DNA of 64,000 bases from Epiperipatus broadwayi (Eukaryota; Onychophora; Udeonychophora; Euonychophora; Peripatidae), in assembly GCA_028023455.1 (NCBI GenBank), contig JAQFVV010000561.1, positions 184,001 to 248,000 on the forward strand, in the 5' to 3' direction. Of this stretch, positions 1-13,690 are shown in pieces; position 1 is the first letter of the stretch, and every line of letters begins with the position of its first letter. The position numbers and the translations under genes were made by a program. A model generated the notes under the pieces. That model ran no database searches. It was not told where the DNA came from and saw nothing but the letters and a program-made list of their open reading frames with translations.

Positions 1-796
1 TTATTGATGTTCTTACTCTTGGCTCATATTGATAAATTAAAATATATCAACAACAATGTGCAAGTACACCAATCACACACACAATACCCGCACTCATTCG
101 GATATCAAATTGAGTTTGTGATCCTGCATCCAACATTTATAAGTAATGCTTAGTAATAGCTAGATTTCATACACCCATAAGGATTTTCAACATTAACATG
201 AGGTAGGCAGTGACCTGAATAAGAGAAAAACTTTTCACTAAAGGTGAGATATGCTAGGATTTTTATTGCTTGTCATATAAAAAGACTTGGGTTTACCAAT
301 CAACCTCTGGCCATCAACAAAGAAATCATCTCATGGTGAATGACTAAGTGGAAAAACTCTTCCACTGTGTTTAAATATTTTTATAAATATAGTATAAATA
401 TTTTAGGGAGCGAGCTAAACTATGACTCCAATATCTTGGTGGGAACTAGTTGTCCACCCACAGATATACAGGTCTAACATCAATTTGTACAAGTAAAACT
501 CTTATATCTACATTACACTTGTAAAATAGTATACTAGAACAGGAGCCAATGATATTCCCAAACCTTAATTAGCTTGTATCTAGCTTTAACTTTATTTAAC
601 TTTATGATAATAATAATAAGAAATGCGCATTAAAATTTCAAAACTACTTCTCTGCACTTTTATAGGATAATGATGCAACCTTCATAAAACATAGCATTAG
701 GTTTAAGCACTTGACAAAATCCCTTAATCGATTCAAAAAACATTTCCCACAACAATATCTCTCACTGTTATAAAAAAAACGTAAAACATTTAAAAC
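1..796. other. unassigned AT-rich DNA
   Basis: I see no gene, RNA or recognisable repeat here. The short open frames lack any family motif. Confidence 0.4.
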
Positions 797-912
797 AAAG
801 CACATACAGAATGATTTAGCATTAATTTCATCTACCCCTAAATGATAATAATCATAAAAGCATTCAACAGGCACATACAAAATGATTTGATGTTTATTTT
901 ATCTATCCCCAA

Positions 913-1010
<98 letters not shown>

Positions 1011-1160
1011 TGATGATGATGATGATGATGATAATGATGATGATAATGATGATGAAAGCATTTAATAGATACATACAGATTGACTTGATATTAATTTTAT
1101 CTACCACTAAATAATAATAATGATAATAATGAAAGCATTTAATAAGCACATACATGGATT
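797..1160. repeat. degenerate ~60-75-bp minisatellite with embedded (AAT)n and (TGA)n
   Basis: A unit recognisable as AAAGCAYTYAAYAGRCACA, then a stretch like ATTTTATCTACC, then TAAATAATAAT, recurs near 797, 856, 1053 and 1130. The TAA end of the second unit has expanded to about 96 bp of (AAT)n (913-1008), followed by about 45 bp of TGA/TAA repeats. The open frames across it are poly-Ile or poly-Met artefacts of the microsatellite. Confidence 0.75.
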
Positions 1161-2977
1161 AATTTTAAATGGATATATATAATAAATAATAAAAAAAAAT
1201 ATTTTCTTTTCTTTTTTTTTTAAAAATTAAAAGTTCTACAAGAATAGCAATAATAATAACAATATACCTAAATAATTCTCTGGGAATATCCTTTAGATTT
1301 CTGGTTTCCATTTTTTCTGTTTTTCATTTCTTTGATCAGTTTATGTGCGCATATGACATTATGTTGAAAGAGTCCTTATGATCGAGTTCAATTCCTATGT
1401 TCAGAAGTATAAAGTTTTTAAGCTGCTGTGAAGATATCCTCATCTTGATTTCTGGGGATTACAGTTGAGTAGAACTTGTTTTATTTTTTTAAATATATGA
1501 GACCACTTCTTGTTGCATTTTTCTTAGTTCAATTAATATTCATATTTACCACTTTAAGTGAATTTATAGCATTCAGATTTAAAGCTTTATATGCAAAATA
1601 ATCAAAATTTAGATTTTATTATTTTCTGTAGTTTAAATTTTTACCTTTTGCTGATTTCTGTTAATTAGTAGAGACAACTATGATGTTGATTAATTTTTGG
1701 GGATTTGATGTATGCCTGACTTAAACTTTACTCAAAAGTCATTGCTTTTTCTATATTATTAAATTTGGTGAGGCTCATTCTTCAAGAGACAGACAAAACA
1801 ATAATAATAAACAATTTTCTTTTCTTAAAAAAAAAGTTTCTTTTTAAACTTTTTTAGCCATGTTCTCTCTAAAGCCTATAACGAGAAAACTTGTGAGAGA
1901 TTGAAATAAAACCTACCAGCAGTTAAAGTTATTGAGATAGAGTTCTTATAGTCTGGCATCTCACTTCCCTCCCCCTAATATGACATTACATTGACCATTC
2001 TGAATGTCTCTAGACAATGTTTTTGCGATTAATAGCCTATCATTTTTTTTATCATTTTAAAGGTCTGCTCTCTCTCAAAAAAAGAACACATGCCCCATTC
2101 ATATCTGCATTCCAATAGATAATCAACAATTAATTCTAAACTTAAATTCTTGTCATTATAGATATCACTTTAGAAATTACTTTAGTAATTTTACACTGTG
2201 GAAACCACATTAAAGAACAAATGACAGAAAGCTCTCTCTCCTCAGAATAAATAACAGAAAGCTCTCCCCCCTTTTACTTTTTCCATTACAATAATAATAT
2301 AAAAAATGTATAGCAGCCCAACTTCAAACCCAGAATCTTGATAGAAATTTTGGCTGCTATGAATAAACTATTAAAATGACTTAATTTCTTCTTTAAGGAG
2401 CTCCCCATGAGATGACAAGAAATAATGATTATTTAATTGTGAACTTTATAATTAAAATCCACAACTAGATTAAATACACACACATGTTTCACATATATAA
2501 TTCTTTAATTAAACTAATTGTTCAATATCTTAATCCTTAATTATTATTATTTTTCACAATTTATAATTTTAATTTCATGAACTGTTTAATTCTAACTTGT
2601 CCGTGTAAAACTATGGCTATCTATTTTTACTCTCTCTAAAGTAGTTTTTAAATCATGCATTACCCTCTCTTCTTTTTAATCTAACTACCACATGATGTAT
2701 AAATATTACCTATCTAATAAATCATCAGTAATAATAAATTGTCCCCATAAATCAATATTAAATCAAACAATCTTTTGCCTAGAAATCTATTAATGACAAA
2801 TGTATAGATTGCTTACCAAGTAAAATATATGCAATCTCTATGAATATGGGTTTAAACCTAGCCTTGGCTAAAAATTTTGTCTATTGAAAAAAAAATACAA
2901 ACTATGAGTAAAATTTTTATTAAACATTATTTTACATAGCCAGTTAAAAAAATGGAGCCTTGGGGCAAATCCAAGGG

Positions 2978-2982
<5 letters not shown>
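1161..2982. other. unassigned AT-rich DNA
   Basis: I recognise nothing here; there are only homopolymer runs and scattered short AT-rich repeats. Confidence 0.4.

Positions 2983-3068
<86 letters not shown>
2983..3068. repeat. (AT)n microsatellite
   Basis: About 86 bp of uninterrupted AT dinucleotides. Confidence 0.97.
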
Positions 3069-3070
<2 letters not shown>

Positions 3071-3189
3071 ATATAACTTTAGAATACTAACTAAAAATCA
3101 AATTTATACTAAAATTCTCTGATGAGCATAGTTCATCTATTAACAAATAGACTTTTTCATGAAATATTCATAACTAGACACAACATACA

Positions 3190-3212
3190 CAAACACTCAC
3201 ACACACACACAC

Positions 3213-3296
<84 letters not shown>
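3190..3296. repeat. compound (AC)n(AT)n microsatellite
   Basis: About 24 bp of AC repeats run directly into about 80 bp of AT repeats. Confidence 0.97.
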
Positions 3297-3299
<3 letters not shown>

Positions 3300-3582
3300 A
3301 GAAATAGCCTTCTTATTAATCACTTAAATCCACCTACCTATAATGTTAAAAGATCTATTCATGAAATTGATGGCCACTTCCTTTGACATTAAAGCTGAGT
3401 GTTTTTAAAGTGATTTATGGTGTGGCTATGTTTGTATTTAATTTGAATTTCAAAAAGTTCTAGTTGTTAATAAAAGAAACCATGGTTGTTGAAGAATTTC
3501 AGTATAAATTTGTTTTTATCTAGTATTGTAATGTTATATGATTTTCTATTTTATTTAGCATTATTAGTATAGTATTAGCAAT

Positions 3583-5048
<1,466 letters not shown>

Positions 5049-5590
5049 TAGATGGCAAGCTCCATTAACATCCAGAAAATTCTTAACATCCTTGGCCTTT
5101 GGCAGCCAACCATTCCTTAGCTGGTGACTTTATAGCATTCTGTGATTAAGGACCATGATTTATTTTTGTCTATCATCATTGTAAATAATTAGAAAAAAAT
5201 TCATTCACACAAATTTACACACACTTCTGTTTTCAAGAAAACACCTGATTATGGCTAAGACCTATCAGCCAACTGAGAGAAATGCCCATAGTGTTTCTTG
5301 AAATCAAACTCAGAGGTAAAAAAATCAATAAACTCAATATTCTGGCTAATTATGTAGTTGAGCATCTTATCCATATTAGTATAATATAGAATAATAACAT
5401 AGTAATAACAACTGCAATGTCAATAATATATGAATTAGATATTAGGAATTTATCCTGCTTGAAAACCAAGAGAAATCAAAAGGTCTTTTTTTTTAGCTAA
5501 CAGCAAATTCCTTCCTACAATTATTTCAATATATGTATATATTTAATGATATTCTTATTTGGTGTCTGTATTTCTTCAAAGTTATATACA
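5049..5590. other. unassigned AT-rich DNA
   Basis: No gene or repeat is recognised upstream of the LINE remnant. Confidence 0.4.
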
Positions 5591-5705
<115 letters not shown>

Positions 5706-5754
5706 ATATTATTATTACTATTTGCGGGATATTCCGTGTAGTAAAAAGCTAAAT

Positions 5755-5794
5755 GCTGACGTTTCAGTACAATATCAAGTACCTTCCTCAGAGC
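5755..5794 (-). ncRNA. PLE-type minimal hammerhead ribozyme motif (left copy)
   Basis: On the minus strand, the stem I strand GCT is followed by the core CTGAGGA (fits CUGANGA). Next come a stem II built on GTAC...GTAC, then GAAAC directly joined to GTC, and AGC closing stem I. Stem III is reduced to the ACGU self-complement, as described for the minimal hammerheads of PLEs, which probably act as dimers. It lies just after the nuclease stop codon, the expected place. Confidence 0.6.
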
Positions 5795-6551
5795 GTCCTC
5801 TTTCTCAAATCATAAGAATGCATATGAGATTTAAAATCATTTTTATTGTTTTCTTTTTCCTCATATTTAAATTCTATTGCTTGAGAAGTTTTAAAATTTA
5901 TTTTCTCTTCCAATAGTTTCTTCCAAATGTTGTTAATCTTCTTTAACTCACACCTTTCATTTATGCTCTTGGGCCTTTTAAAAATCTCTATAGCTTCTCT
6001 TAGCAATCTCTGGTCATATTGTTCAATTTTTGCTAAAATATTTGTTTTTTCAAAATTGATATCATGATTTGTTAATTTAATATGAGAATAAATAGCTGAT
6101 GAATTGGATTTTTCTATCACTGCCAGAATGTGTTCTTCCTTTCTAATATTTATTCTACGATTAGTCTGTCCTATATATGTATGTGGACAGACCCTACATG
6201 GAATTTCATACGCACCATGACACTCCAAAGCAATTTTATCTTTAGGAAGAGGAAATATTTCACTAATTTTTTATAAGTAGTGTAAATTGTGTGAATATTA
6301 TTATTCTTTAAAATGTTACCAATTCTATCAGTTACTACTTTAATATATGGCAAAATTGTCTTTATTTTTGATGTTTCAAAATCTTTTTTTCTTTTGATAT
6401 GTATAAGCCCTATTAATAATTTTGTAATTAAAACCATTATGAAGAAGCATTTTATTAGTAGCAAAAAGGTCCCGGTGAAAATGGCTATCATCAGAAAGTC
6501 TCTTTGTTCTATCCAATAATGTCTTTGCCACTGAAAATAGTTGTGCAGGAT
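5788..6551 (-). pseudogene. PLE GIY-YIG endonuclease, left copy, frameshifted
   Basis: Reading on the minus strand from the palindrome centre, the protein runs through three frames. The first is the RT-end/linker block with LFSVAKTLLDRTKRLSDD. The second contains KIKTILPYIK and DRIGNILKNNNIHTIY. The third is a 146-residue block starting near GAYEIPCRVCPHTYIGQTNR, which holds the GIY-YIG core, and ending at 5788 with YDLRKRTL. Two frameshifts separate it from the intact right-hand copy, to which it is otherwise nearly identical. It is inactive as a protein. Confidence 0.85.
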
Positions 6552-7370
6552 TGGAGATATCTGCATTTTTCCTCTCATCACCATCCTGCACAACTATTTT
6601 CAGTGGCAAAGACATTATTGAATAGAACAAAGAGACTTTCTGATGATAGCCATTTTCACCGGGACCTTTTTGCTACTAATAAAATGCTTCTTCATAATGG
6701 TTTTAATTACAAAATTATTAATAGGGCTTATACATATCAAAAGAAAAAAGATTTTGATGCATCAAAAATTAAGACAATTTTGCCATATATTAAAGGAGTA
6801 ACTGATAGAATTGGTAACATTTTAAAGAATAATAATATTCACACAATTTACACTACTTATAAAAAAATTAGTGAAATATTTCCTCTTCCTAAAGATAAAA
6901 TTGCTTTGGAGTGTTATGGTGTATATGAAATTCCATGTAGAGTCTGTCCACATACATATATAGGACAGACTAATCATAGAATAAATATTAGAAAGGAAGA
7001 ACACATTCTGGCAGTGAGAGAAAAATCCAAGTCATCAGCTATTTATTCTCATATTAAATTAACAAATCATGATATCAATTTTAGAAAAACAAATATTTTA
7101 GCAAAACTTGAACAATATGACCAGAGATTGCTAAGAGAAGCTATAGAGATTTTTAAAAGGCCCAAGAGCATAAATGAAAGGTGTGAGTTAAAGAAGCTTA
7201 ACAACATTTGGAAGAAGCTATTGGAAGAGAAAATAAATTTTAAAACTTCTCAACCAATAGAATTTAAATATGAGGAGAAAGAAAACAATAAAAACGATTT
7301 TAAATCTCACATGCATTCTTATGATTTGCGAAAGAGGACACTCTGGGGAAGGTATTTGATATTGTACTGA
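6504..7370 (+). CDS. PLE C-terminal fragment: linker plus GIY-YIG endonuclease, open frame
   Basis: This is an open frame of 288 residues. The first ~28 residues come from the palindrome centre and are not real PLE protein. From about residue 29 it matches the end of PLE RT and the linker (TILPYIKGVTDRIGNIL at 91-107). The GIY-YIG nuclease follows: GVY at 139-141, cysteines 145 and 148, TYIGQT at 151-156, R159, the EEH cluster at 165-167, H183 and H189, and REAIEIFKRP at 211-220. In PLEs this domain cuts target DNA for insertion. The RT catalytic domain is absent, so this is a 5'-truncated copy and cannot transpose by itself. The frame ends inside the hammerhead-like motif. The ATG at 6504 is fortuitous. 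Confidence 0.75.
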   Translation: MFYPIMSLPLKIVVQDWRYLHFSSHHHPAQLFSVAKTLLNRTKRLSDDSHFHRDLFATNKMLLHNGFNYKIINRAYTYQKKKDFDASKIKTILPYIKGVTDRIGNILKNNNIHTIYTTYKKISEIFPLPKDKIALECYGVYEIPCRVCPHTYIGQTNHRINIRKEEHILAVREKSKSSAIYSHIKLTNHDINFRKTNILAKLEQYDQRLLREAIEIFKRPKSINERCELKKLNNIWKKLLEEKINFKTSQPIEFKYEEKENNKNDFKSHMHSYDLRKRTLWGRYLILY

Positions 7371-7379
7371 AACGTCAGC
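7340..7379 (+). ncRNA. PLE-type hammerhead motif (right copy, damaged)
   Basis: This is the counterpart of the left-hand motif. The core here reads CTGGGGA, so the conserved A6 of CUGANGA is G; stem II pairing and the outer stem I pair are also weakened. GAAACGTC is kept. It is probably inactive. Confidence 0.5.
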
Positions 7380-7457
7380 ATTTAGCTTTTTCACTACACG
7401 GAATATCCCGCAAATAGTAATAATAATATGACATCTTTTATCCGTGAAAACATTAGA

Positions 7458-7500
7458 ATTAATATATATATATATATATATATAATACCATATAAATACT

Positions 7501-7537
<37 letters not shown>

Positions 7538-7552
7538 CTAGTATTTATATGG
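7458..7552. repeat. (AT)n islands with a 16-bp inverted repeat
   Basis: CCATATAAATACTAGA (7488-7503) and its complement (7537-7552) flank an AT repeat, so the segment can form a hairpin. A second AT run precedes it. Confidence 0.85.
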
Positions 7553-9046
7553 GCTGTAAAGTATTACATCAATTAGCAATAAATATAGAAGAAAAATTAC
7601 TTGTTTTAATTAAAAACATTTTTGCAATGCCTTCCTGCAGCACATCCAAACACATCACTTTTTTTTGTTGATCTATAATAATTGACAAGATATCCTTATA
7701 CTCAGAAAGTTGATCAGCATTTAATCAGTCTCATCTGTATTTAAAATTATGGTTTTACTGACATGATCTTATCGTATATTTTCTGATCAATTCAAATAAG
7801 TCTGAATTAACTAATTAAAAAAACAAGATCAAGATTTTCATATTTACTTTTTCCATATGATGATATAATAATTTGACTAAATTTCATTAAAACTGCATTA
7901 AAATACTATTATGATAATTCAATAACCACTTCTGCCTTGAAAAACATCCTTATTGATGAAGAAAGTTAAGTAGCTTAAATCTTCCCTCTCCCAAAATTAT
8001 CCTATTTCAATGCTGATTTTCACTTGCATAACATGACTATTATCTATTTCTAGACGAAATAGATTAATTAAGAAGGATGAATTTTTTTTATTTACTCTAG
8101 TTTATTATTTTGCGATTTTTGTCTTTTTGGTTCCGTTTAAAAATATTTTAAAGGTGGAATAGGGATTAAAATTTTTTAATAAAAACTTGGTCTACGATCA
8201 CTACATAATGTCTTCGCAAAATAGCTCATCAGATTAAAGTTTATGACATTCTAAAACAAAAAAAGAGTAGAATCATATCTTAACCAGGTGACAAAGCGTA
8301 ATGAAAATATAATTTATTATCATCACTCTTAAATTTGCCTTCAAGCAATAAACATATTGTAATGTATATCTTAAAGAAGCGTGAAATTATAATTAGGAAT
8401 ACCATATTTTTAATAATATTTATTCACGTGATTTACAAAAATGCTATATATGTCAACCATTTTTGTTTATATATATATTTGCCCACATACGTAATGATTA
8501 TGTATATTGTAAACATATATACATATGTATGTATGATACATAAACTCAGATTTGTTAATAGACATTTCTAATAAAATATTAAAAACAAGTTTTAAATCAA
8601 AAGCTAACTTTCAACAAAAGCGATTTATATAATCTACTTGAATAGATTTTTTTTTTTATTACATACAAAAGAAAAAAATACTTCCATCAAATTTGGACAA
8701 AATAATAGATGGAAAAAAAAATCAATATTAACTTTTACGTTTTATTAAAACTTTTTTTTAAAAAAGATTTTATTTTGGTGTTATGAAATTATTAAACACT
8801 TTGTTATCTACAAATAACGCATTATTCTAAAAAAACATAATACGATACTAATTAACATAGTACCGTTATAAAATGGGTATTTGAATTGATATATAAGTTT
8901 GCACATGTTATGCATAATTGTTGAAAATGAATTTTGATGTTACAGAGTCTCATATCAAAGAATTATATGACTAAACACAAACTTTTTACTCCTTATCAAT
9001 ATTAGCTTGTCAGAGTTATCTACTATTGAAATACATTTGCAAACAG
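7553..9046. other. unassigned AT-rich DNA
   Basis: No coding or repeat signal is recognised. The 78-residue frame at 8335-8571 is AT-rich and matches no family I know. Confidence 0.4.
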
Positions 9047-9318
9047 CATAAATCTTATGATATATTGGTAAAACATAATATATCATGACCATAATATAAA
9101 ATCTGAATCCACTATGGATTCTTCTGATTCCAAACCGATTTAAGATTATCTTTTACTTAATATTTTCATAGCTCTATAGCTACCATAAATCTTATGATAT
9201 ATTGGTAAAACATAATATATCATGACCATAATATAAAATCTGAATCCACTATGAATTCTTCTGATTCCAAACCGATTTAAGATTATCTTTTACTTAATAT
9301 GTTCATAGCTCTCCAGCT
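9047..9318. repeat. 137-bp tandem duplication, two copies
   Basis: The unit beginning CATAAATCTTATGATATATT at 9047 repeats from 9184 with only a few differences (for example CTATGGATTC versus CTATGAATTC). It is a recent local duplication. Confidence 0.92.
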
Positions 9319-10394
9319 AACTATCTACTACTTTACAATCAATAACTATGTGGCTATTCTTAATTAGAAGATAAAACAAGAGTAAAAACTGTTGTACACA
9401 TACCATCTAGCAATTGTAAAGCCTAATGAAGAATTTTTTTTTTTCAGTTACTATATAAGGGCCTACTGGAGAAGTTTTTACTGTGTAGTTACTGTTCAAA
9501 GGTTGATCGATTCATATAAAATTAGGAAATTAAGATATGTTTAGTAGCCAGTAGGCCTTAGTTCTGATCCTGCATTAGACAGTACAATCAGTTTCACTCT
9601 AAAAATAATTTGACAGAAGGTAGACTAAAATGAATTGTTTTTCAAAATTTAGTTAGGTTGTCAACAAATTATTCACTGAAGTAGAAATAATAGTGGCATC
9701 AATAATGATAATGTGTCAACACAGGTAGTATTTACTAATAAATATAAATACTTTGATTTATTTGAAGTATAGATGCATACAATATGCAAACTACTTTTTT
9801 TATTGTAGCTTTTTCAAAACCTAAATATTACACCACACTTGCAGTTGAAAGATATGTTATTAAGTTTTGAGACTGATAAAACTGCTCTTAGCAACATTTA
9901 CCTTGAAATCAAAATAAATTAATAAAACATGTATGTAGTTATGTAGTCAAACCTTCTTAATAACAATTCATTAAATGAAAAATGTTTAACTAGATAATGT
10001 CTATTTTTAAAAAGTAGCAATCAAAAATTAAAAATAATAAAACTTGGTTAAGCAATAGTATCTTTGCTATGCAGAAAGTTCATAAAAGTTATTATTCCTA
10101 TTACTTAATATCATTATATAAAATCAATGCAAGAACGTTTCCCCCTAAAATTAGGAACAATAAACTATGGATTAATATTATTAAAAATAATAATAAATCT
10201 CTAAACTCAAATGAAGGATTGTTATTGAATTTTTATGCAGTACATATATTTATTTACAAGTAAGAAATTCAAGAACTATATTTGGTTAGCAAATATAATA
10301 TTTATATTGTTTGTTTGTTTTTAAATGTTTCATTTAAAATGTGTTACTTCCTATATTATAAGTAAATTCTTGAAAAAATAAAACTTTTCATAAT
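9319..10394. other. unassigned AT-rich DNA
   Basis: Nothing is recognised. The 64-residue frame at 10069-10263 has no family motif. Confidence 0.4.
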
Positions 10395-10500
10395 ACTCTC
10401 TTTTTTTCTCATGTGTCATAGCATCAGCTGGGAAGTGAACCTGCTAACCTGGGACAACTGCTTGTAAAGCAGCTGTTGCTGACCTCTCGACCATCGATGC
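10395..10500 (-). mobile_element. tRNA-derived SINE (tRNA-like head, minus strand)
   Basis: On the minus strand there is an A-box-like TGGTCGAGAGG (10483-10493) and a B-box-like GGTTCACTTCC (10431-10441), spaced as in a tRNA gene. The segment between contains GCTGC-TTTACAA-GCAGT, an anticodon-arm-like hairpin with TAC at the anticodon position. Six of seven acceptor pairs form (GCATCGA with CTGATGC). The T arm pairs poorly and extra bases precede it, so it is not a working tRNA. The tail TATGACACATGAGAAAAAAA is shared with the element at 55551, which supports a SINE family. Confidence 0.6.
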
Positions 10501-11111
10501 TTGACAAAACTTTTCAAAATACTCGTTTAATGAGAAGTCAAGCTTCAAAACTTATCAGTTGTTACATCTATGATAATATTTACTGAGTAATATTAAAAAC
10601 ACATGTATATAATATAAATAAGGATTAGTCAGAGATAAAACAAGTGTGTTGCAATAACTTATTATCATATACCATTATTCCGTGAAAGTTTAGTCATCTC
10701 AAATTACTATTTATAAATGTATCTAAATTTGTTTAGTTGCTGGACTTATTTAAAATTGTAAACGATAAAATGTTTATAATTTTACTTTATTAATTTGGAT
10801 AGTGAAATAAGGTTATTAGCTGTTAATGGAATCCTGCAAGAATAATAAAATAATAGCCAAAAAACATTTAAGACCATTAATGCCTACATTGCCTTATGCG
10901 TTTTTGATTTTTCAGAATCTAACCTTAAAATAATTTTTGAATTATATATATATATATATCATGTGTTGTAATTTTAAAATAATTTACAATTTTCTCAAAC
11001 ACGCTTAGGGGTTCTCATACTCATTCATTATTACTGATATACTTACAGAACATTCATTCTATAATATAAAGACATTCAACTTCCATGCTTTGCATCATAT
11101 ATATATATATA
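10501..11111. other. unassigned AT-rich DNA with short TA runs
   Basis: Nothing is recognised apart from short (TA)n runs near 10945 and 11097. Confidence 0.4.
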
Positions 11112-11306
11112 TATCACTGACGATAGCAAATAACTTGAAATCATGATCTGAAAGTGGAATTATAGTTAGAGATAGTGAATACTAACTACTCTGACGTTTA
11201 TGTAAACGAAAATACGCTTGATAGGTGTTTTTGGTAGGATGCCATCTGTGGACATAAATACAAGCGTTAGCAAGTTGTTTTTTTTTTTAACTTGCATTTT
11301 TGTTTA
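11112..11306 (+). mobile_element. solo truncated retrozyme-like copy (family A)
   Basis: The sequence from CACTGACGATAGCAAATAA to ACTTGCATTTTTGTTTA matches about half a unit of the tandem array at 42.8-45.65 kb, in the same strand sense as that array's right half. It starts inside the hammerhead: CTGACGA, GAAA, TCATGA and TC-TGAAAG are present, but the 5' strand of stem I is replaced by TA repeat, leaving only TCA/TGA. TA repeats flank both ends. Confidence 0.85.
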
Positions 11307-11790
11307 TATATATATATATATGATGTTTCTTGATTGGATACACTATTGGGATTAACAATTAACTATGCTTTCTTTAGATTTTTTTACCAACCCAACACTT
11401 ATTCCATTTAAAAAAAAACCATCAGCGTAGATATATACATATCAAGGAATTTAAATATCAACCATGCACTTGACCATTAAATTTTAATATTGAATAAAAT
11501 ATATGCTTATTTAGGACAATCACAGGCTGCTTATTACTAGGCCTTGCAGAAGTTCAGCATCCTAACTTTTTAAATCTAGTTATAGTCAAACACGTATTTT
11601 GTGAATGAGATGCAATGCAATAAAGTATATTTATCCAGAACAATATGATAATAGATATTTATCCTCTACCCTCAAAAATTACTTTGATTAAAAAGAAATA
11701 AAAGCAGGAAATAATTTTCAATTTTAAAGTTTATTGTTACTAGAATTAAGTATGCTAAAGTCATCCACATTTTGCCTAACAAAAATATAT
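11307..11790. other. unassigned AT-rich DNA
   Basis: Nothing is recognised. Confidence 0.4.
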
Positions 11791-13690
11791 CTTCTGCTTA
11801 CAATAGATGTTAAAACAGTAGCAAGCTCTTCATACAGCAGTACCATCCACAGCAAACTATAATAATCCATGGATGATAGAAGATTTGTGCATAATATATC
11901 TATCTAGTGCCTACTCATCCAATATCCTTCCTAGCTTGTGGCTTTTATCAGTGAAGGGCCTTGAATATGAAAGCATTGCACCTATATCTTTGAATCTAAA
12001 GAAACTTTCCAGAAGCAATCATTCGCATATATAGATAACTATAAAGCAATGGGTCCAAGATAATTATAAAGCAATGGGTCCAAGATGAAAACATGATGAT
12101 AGTCATACAGGTCTAAACCCAGTTCATTATTTAAACATTGTGTTGTCTTTAGTTTTTTTATTAACCACAGTCACCATTATCACAGAGGCTAAACTCTCTA
12201 TACAATGGTGCCCAAGCCAGAATAATCAATGAATGCCAGAAGATTTGTGGATAAAATTTCTATCTAGTGCTTACTCATCCAATATCCCCATACTAGTTTC
12301 CAATTTGTGGCTTTCAGGAGGGAAGAACCTTGGATCTGAAAGAACTGACACTAGATCTTAAAATCTAACACAATCCCCCAGCAGCTACCTTTTACATTAT
12401 TATTTAACTATATAGCTTTAAATCCCAAATGAAAACAATATTGTTTTCAATTCAAGCTCATTAGCTGATGTAGTTATATAGATGTGGTCAGTTCATCATC
12501 TATACTTTTTTGGTATCTTTGTTTTTTTAATAACAAGAATCACTATAATCCACAAGCAGAAAACTAGTCTGCAGATATTGGATGAATAGGCAGTAGATAG
12601 AAATTTTATGCACAAACCTTCTTGCATCTATTGATTACTCTGGTTTAACTGATAGCTATACAGTATAGAGAGTTTAGCACCTGTGTAAACAGCTTGTGTA
12701 AGCATGACATGGTGATCAAGTGATGTTTATTTGTAAAAACCAATCATGTCCAATAGGATTATAGTGACTCTAATTATTAAAGAACCAAAGACACCAAAAA
12801 CATGGATGCTGAACTGAGTTCAGATCTGTACAATTATACGAGGTAATGAGCTTGAATTAAAAACATTATTGTGTTTTTTTTTTACTTTGGACTCAAAGCT
12901 TTATAATTAGATTATAAGGTAAAAGGTAGTTGCATGAGAGTTGCATTAGATCCTGAGTTCTAAGTGCAGTGTTCTCAGATCCAATGCTCCTCACTAATGA
13001 AAGCCACAAGCTGAAAACAAGTTTGTAATATTGGAAGAATAGACACTATGTAAGGATTTTATGCACAAATCTTCTTGATTCCATTAATTGCTCTGGCTTG
13101 TGCTGGTGGTACTACTGTATGGAGAGTTTAGTCTTTCTATAAACAGCTTGTGTAAACATAAGAAATTGTGATCATGTGATGTTTAGTAATAACCATTATT
13201 TTATGGAAGAATTGGTATTAAACCACTAAAACATCACATGATCACCATTTCCTATTCTTACACATGCAGTACAATCCATAGTAATCAATTAATGTTTGAA
13301 GATTTTTGTATAATATCTCTATTACTGATTTGTGTCAAACTTGCCCATAAGTTGATAGTGATGGTGGTTATTAAAAAACAAAGAGAACAAATGTATAAAT
13401 CTGTAAGACTATACAAGTGAATTATCTTGAATTGAAAACACTACTGTGCTTTCATCTTGGACTTATAACTTTTTTTAAATAGATAAATGGTAGTTACTGA
13501 AGGGCTTAATTAGATCCAGAAAATCCAAAGCTCGTCATTGATGAGAGGCATAATATAGAAAATATCCTGTAAATCTTGGATGAGCAGGCCCTACATGGCC
13601 ATATTATGCACAAACCTTTTAGCATCTATTGATTACTATGGCTTATCTTGCATGGCACAACTGGCATGAGGGCTTGGTACACTTTTTGTC
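11791..13690. repeat. cluster of an unclassified ~0.4-kb repeat in both orientations
   Basis: Diverged copies share blocks such as GAAGATTTGTGCATAA, TATCTAGTGCYTACTCATCC and AAGCYACAAGCTG-like stretches. Plus-oriented copies begin near 11810 and 12175; complementary copies occupy about 12550-12790 and 12840-13190; a plus copy lies near 13230-13440 and a minus copy near 13440-13690. Copies near 13150 and 13225 meet as an inverted repeat (GTGATCATGTGATGTTT and its near-complement). No coding frame is seen. It may be a non-autonomous DNA transposon or an old satellite. Boundaries are approximate. Confidence 0.65.
12036..12085. repeat. 25-bp tandem duplication
   Basis: The unit TAACTATAAAGCAATGGGTC plus CAAGA is repeated at 12061 with one change, inside the first copy of the surrounding repeat cluster. 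Confidence 0.9.

Noticed and set aside
842-1155. Open frames of poly-Ile/poly-Met, and similar poly-Asn, poly-Tyr, poly-Leu frames at 34.4-35.3, 40.5-40.8 and 49.1-49.4 kb
   Set aside because: They are translations of AAT/TAA microsatellites and have no flanking coding signal.
3122-3307. Frames rich in Tyr-Ile repeats, also at 3520-3714, 19869-20213 and 62570-62755
   Set aside because: They are translations of (AT)n runs, not proteins.
10421-10500. Functional tRNA-Val gene on the minus strand
   Set aside because: Although the anticodon arm shows TAC, the T stem pairs poorly and extra bases lie in the variable region, and the same tail is found on another tRNA-like element. It is SINE-like.
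13238-13420. 60-residue frame in the repeat cluster
   Set aside because: Not preserved in the other copies of the same repeat, so not coding.
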